Below, in pieces: positions 62,296-64,000 of a stretch of 64,000 nt of DNA; the first letter of the stretch is position 1; each line of letters begins with the position of its first letter. A program made the translations under genes and the position numbers. The notes below the pieces were generated by a model. It did not search any database. It saw nothing but the letters and a program-made list of their open reading frames with translations, and was not told the origin of the DNA. The stretch lies in NCBI RefSeq assembly GCF_011305535.1, contig NZ_CP049905.1, forward strand, positions 2,118,001 to 2,182,000, given 5' to 3'. Source of the stretch: Diaphorobacter sp. HDW4B (GTDB lineage Bacteria; Pseudomonadota; Gammaproteobacteria; Burkholderiales; Burkholderiaceae_C).

Positions 62296-63198
62296 ATGGA
62301 CTTGCTTGCACTCGAGATCTTCCTCGCCGTGGCAGAGGAGCACAGCGTCACCCGCGCCGCCGAGCGGCTGGGGCGCGTGCAGTCCAACGTGACCACGCGC
62401 ATCCAGCAGTTGGAGGAGCAACTCGGCACGCCGCTGTTCCTGCGCGAAGGACGGCGCATGCTGCTCACGCCTGCGGGCGAAACGCTGATTGGCTATGCGC
62501 AAAAGCTGCTTGCTTTGGCCGAGGAGGCACGCCAGGCCGTCTCGCCCGATCAACCCACCGGGCGCTTGCGGCTGGGCGCGATGGAGAGCACCTCGCTCGT
62601 GCGCCTGCCGCAGCCACTCGCGCAACTGCATGCCGCATGGCCCGAGCTGCGGCTGGAGCTGCACACCTCGCCCTCGCGTCAGTTGATCGAACAACTGCTG
62701 GCCCATGAAATCGACGCCGCACTCGTCGCCTGGCCGCCGCCGGACCTCGACCCCGACGAATTGTCGCTGGATCGCACGCCGGTCTATGACGAAGCGCTGC
62801 TGCTTGCCTTACCTGCCACGCATCCGCCCGTGCGCTCGCCCGCCGACCTGCAACTGCACACCATCGCCGCCTTCACGCGCGGCTGCACCTATCGCCAGAT
62901 CGGCGAAGACTGGATGCGCAGCGGTGGCAAAGGACATGGAAATGCGCGCCAGCAGCCCAAGGTGATGGAACTGGCCTCGTACCCCGCCATCCTCGCCTGC
63001 GTGGCCGCAGGCAGTTGCGCGGGCGTGGTGCCACAGGCGCTGCTCGAACAACTGCGCACGCCGCCTGCGCTGCAATGGGTGCCGCTCTCGCATTGCACGA
63101 CCATGCTCGTCACCCGGCAGGGTTACAACACCCCCGCGTTCACCGCGCTCAGAGACCTGTTGCTCGCGAGCGCGAACGTCGCCACCACGAATTCATGA
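62296..63198 (+). CDS. LysR-family transcriptional regulator
   Basis: 300 residues. The N-terminal HTH is classical: MDLLALEIFLAVAEEHSVTRAAERLGRVQSNVTTRIQQLEEQLGTPLFLREGRRMLLTPAGETL. The effector-binding periplasmic-binding-like domain (about 90-290) has GRLRLGAMESTSLVRLPQPLAQLH. It is divergent from the YbfB-type MFS transporter gene, with an operator-like palindrome between, the common local regulator arrangement. The downstream nitronate monooxygenase follows in the same direction after 20 bases and may be cotranscribed. Confidence 0.9.
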   Translation: MDLLALEIFLAVAEEHSVTRAAERLGRVQSNVTTRIQQLEEQLGTPLFLREGRRMLLTPAGETLIGYAQKLLALAEEARQAVSPDQPTGRLRLGAMESTSLVRLPQPLAQLHAAWPELRLELHTSPSRQLIEQLLAHEIDAALVAWPPPDLDPDELSLDRTPVYDEALLLALPATHPPVRSPADLQLHTIAAFTRGCTYRQIGEDWMRSGGKGHGNARQQPKVMELASYPAILACVAAGSCAGVVPQALLEQLRTPPALQWVPLSHCTTMLVTRQGYNTPAFTALRDLLLASANVATTNS

Positions 63199-63218
63199 TT
63201 TCAAGGAGCACGCACGCC

Positions 63219-64000
63219 ATGACCGCATCCCGCACTTCCTCTTCTTTGCTCAAGCACCTGAACATCGAACACCCCATCTTCCAGGGCCCGATGACCGGCT
63301 CGGACACCCCCGCACTCGCCGCAGCGGTCTCCAAGGCCGGCGCACTCGGCATGCTCGGCTGCGGCATGCGCTCCCCCGCCGCCATGGCCGAAGCCGCCAA
63401 CGCCGTGCGCGCAGCGACAGACAAGCCCTTCGGCATGAACCTCTTCGTGCTCAAGACCCCCACGCCCGATGCCGCCGTCGTGCAAAAAGCCATCGATCGC
63501 CTCGCGCCGCTGTACGCCGAATTCGGCCTCACCCCCAGCGTGCCCGCGCAATGGTGCGAAGACTTCGACGCCCAATTCGACGCCCTGCTCGCACAGAAGC
63601 CGTCTGTAGCGAGCTTCACCTTCGGCATCCTCACCTCCGAACAGGTCGAGCGCCTGCACGCCGCAGGCAGCTACGTGATCGGCACCGCTACCACCGTCGC
63701 CGAAGCCAAAGCCTGGCAGGCCGTGGGCGCCGATGCAGTCGTCGCCTCCGGCATGGAAGCAGGCGGCCATCGCGGCACGTTTCTGGGCGACTTCCAGGCC
63801 AGCATGATCGGCACCCTGCCCCTCGTCGCGGAATGCGCCGAGACACTGACCATCCCCGTGATCGCCGCAGGCGGCATCATGACCGGCAAATCCATCGCCG
63901 CCGCACTGGCACTGGGCGCACAGGCCGTGCAGATGGGCACAGCCTTCCTCGTCTGCCCCGAATCCGCCATCGGCCCCGCCTACCGCGAAGCCATGGCAAA
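63219..64000 (+). CDS. Nitronate monooxygenase (2-nitropropane dioxygenase family), 3' partial
   Basis: Open from ATG 63219 (AAGGAG ribosome site 10 bases upstream) to the window end, 260 codons without stop. The TIM-barrel flavin motifs of the family are visible: HPIFQGPMTGSDTPALAAAVSKAGALGMLG at the N-terminus, VVASGMEAGGHRG (FMN phosphate/catalytic His loop) and IPVIAAGGIMTGKSIAAALALGAQAVQMGTAFL near the end. It oxidises alkyl nitronates such as propionate 3-nitronate with FMN in the cytoplasm. Full length would be about 310-350 residues, so the C-terminal part lies beyond the window. Confidence 0.9.
   Translation, partial: MTASRTSSSLLKHLNIEHPIFQGPMTGSDTPALAAAVSKAGALGMLGCGMRSPAAMAEAANAVRAATDKPFGMNLFVLKTPTPDAAVVQKAIDRLAPLYAEFGLTPSVPAQWCEDFDAQFDALLAQKPSVASFTFGILTSEQVERLHAAGSYVIGTATTVAEAKAWQAVGADAVVASGMEAGGHRGTFLGDFQASMIGTLPLVAECAETLTIPVIAAGGIMTGKSIAAALALGAQAVQMGTAFLVCPESAIGPAYREAMA

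Overview
The window is high-GC DNA with dense genes, short overlaps and strong GC bias at third codon positions. The gene families suggest a betaproteobacterium of the Comamonadaceae type (Comamonas/Delftia/Acidovorax-like): GatCAB beside mreBCD-mrdA, a SorAB-type sulfite dehydrogenase, abundant acyl-CoA and aromatic-acid catabolism, and dispersed palindromic spacers. This placement is inference from gene content. No rRNA, tRNA, CRISPR array or transposase gene was found. The first gene lacks its 5' end and the last its 3' end.

Layout. 1-7.4 kb: an ABC-transport auxiliary lipoprotein, a CysH-type reductase, a TSUP exporter, arginase followed by a polar amino-acid ABC transporter, and a DMT exporter. 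7.4-13.3 kb (minus): two small exported/membrane proteins, then the cell-shape operon mreB-mreC-mreD-mrdA. 13.8-17.8 kb: gatC-gatA-gatB and a YcxB-like protein. 18.4-26.7 kb: sulfite dehydrogenase plus cytochrome c, a PAS-GGDEF-EAL protein, a DUF4124-type protein, pyrE and xth with interlocked starts, a Fur-box esterase and an exported unknown.

26.9-36 kb is catabolic. An acyl-CoA dehydrogenase / SDR / APH-kinase operon, resembling the 4-hydroxyacyl-CoA (levulinate) route, faces a GntR/FCD regulator. Next come a MocR regulator and a class II HMG-CoA reductase, followed by two membrane genes of TctA type: a candidate mevalonate-use module. 36.1-38.4 kb is a large TPR-like protein. 38.5-47.0 kb is a hydroxycinnamate (ferulate/coumarate) cluster: MarR, acyl-CoA dehydrogenase, MFS transporter, ADP-forming acyl-CoA synthetase, hydratase/lyase and a divergent vanillin-type aldehyde dehydrogenase. 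48.2-52.9 kb is a Tat-exported molybdenum hydroxylase with 2Fe-2S and tri-heme cytochrome subunits. 53-64 kb holds an MBL hydrolase, an M48 peptidase, a DMT exporter, an AraC regulator, an AmpG-like permease, a two-component system, a YbfB-type MFS with its LysR regulator, and a truncated nitronate monooxygenase.

The most unusual non-coding signals are three 0.46-0.61 kb palindromic intergenic elements (1312-1794, 17859-18318, 60300-60908) whose hairpins are kept by compensatory base changes, and a 162-bp MITE-like element (30929-31090) flanked by a duplicated CTAG that carries the stop codons of both convergent neighbours.
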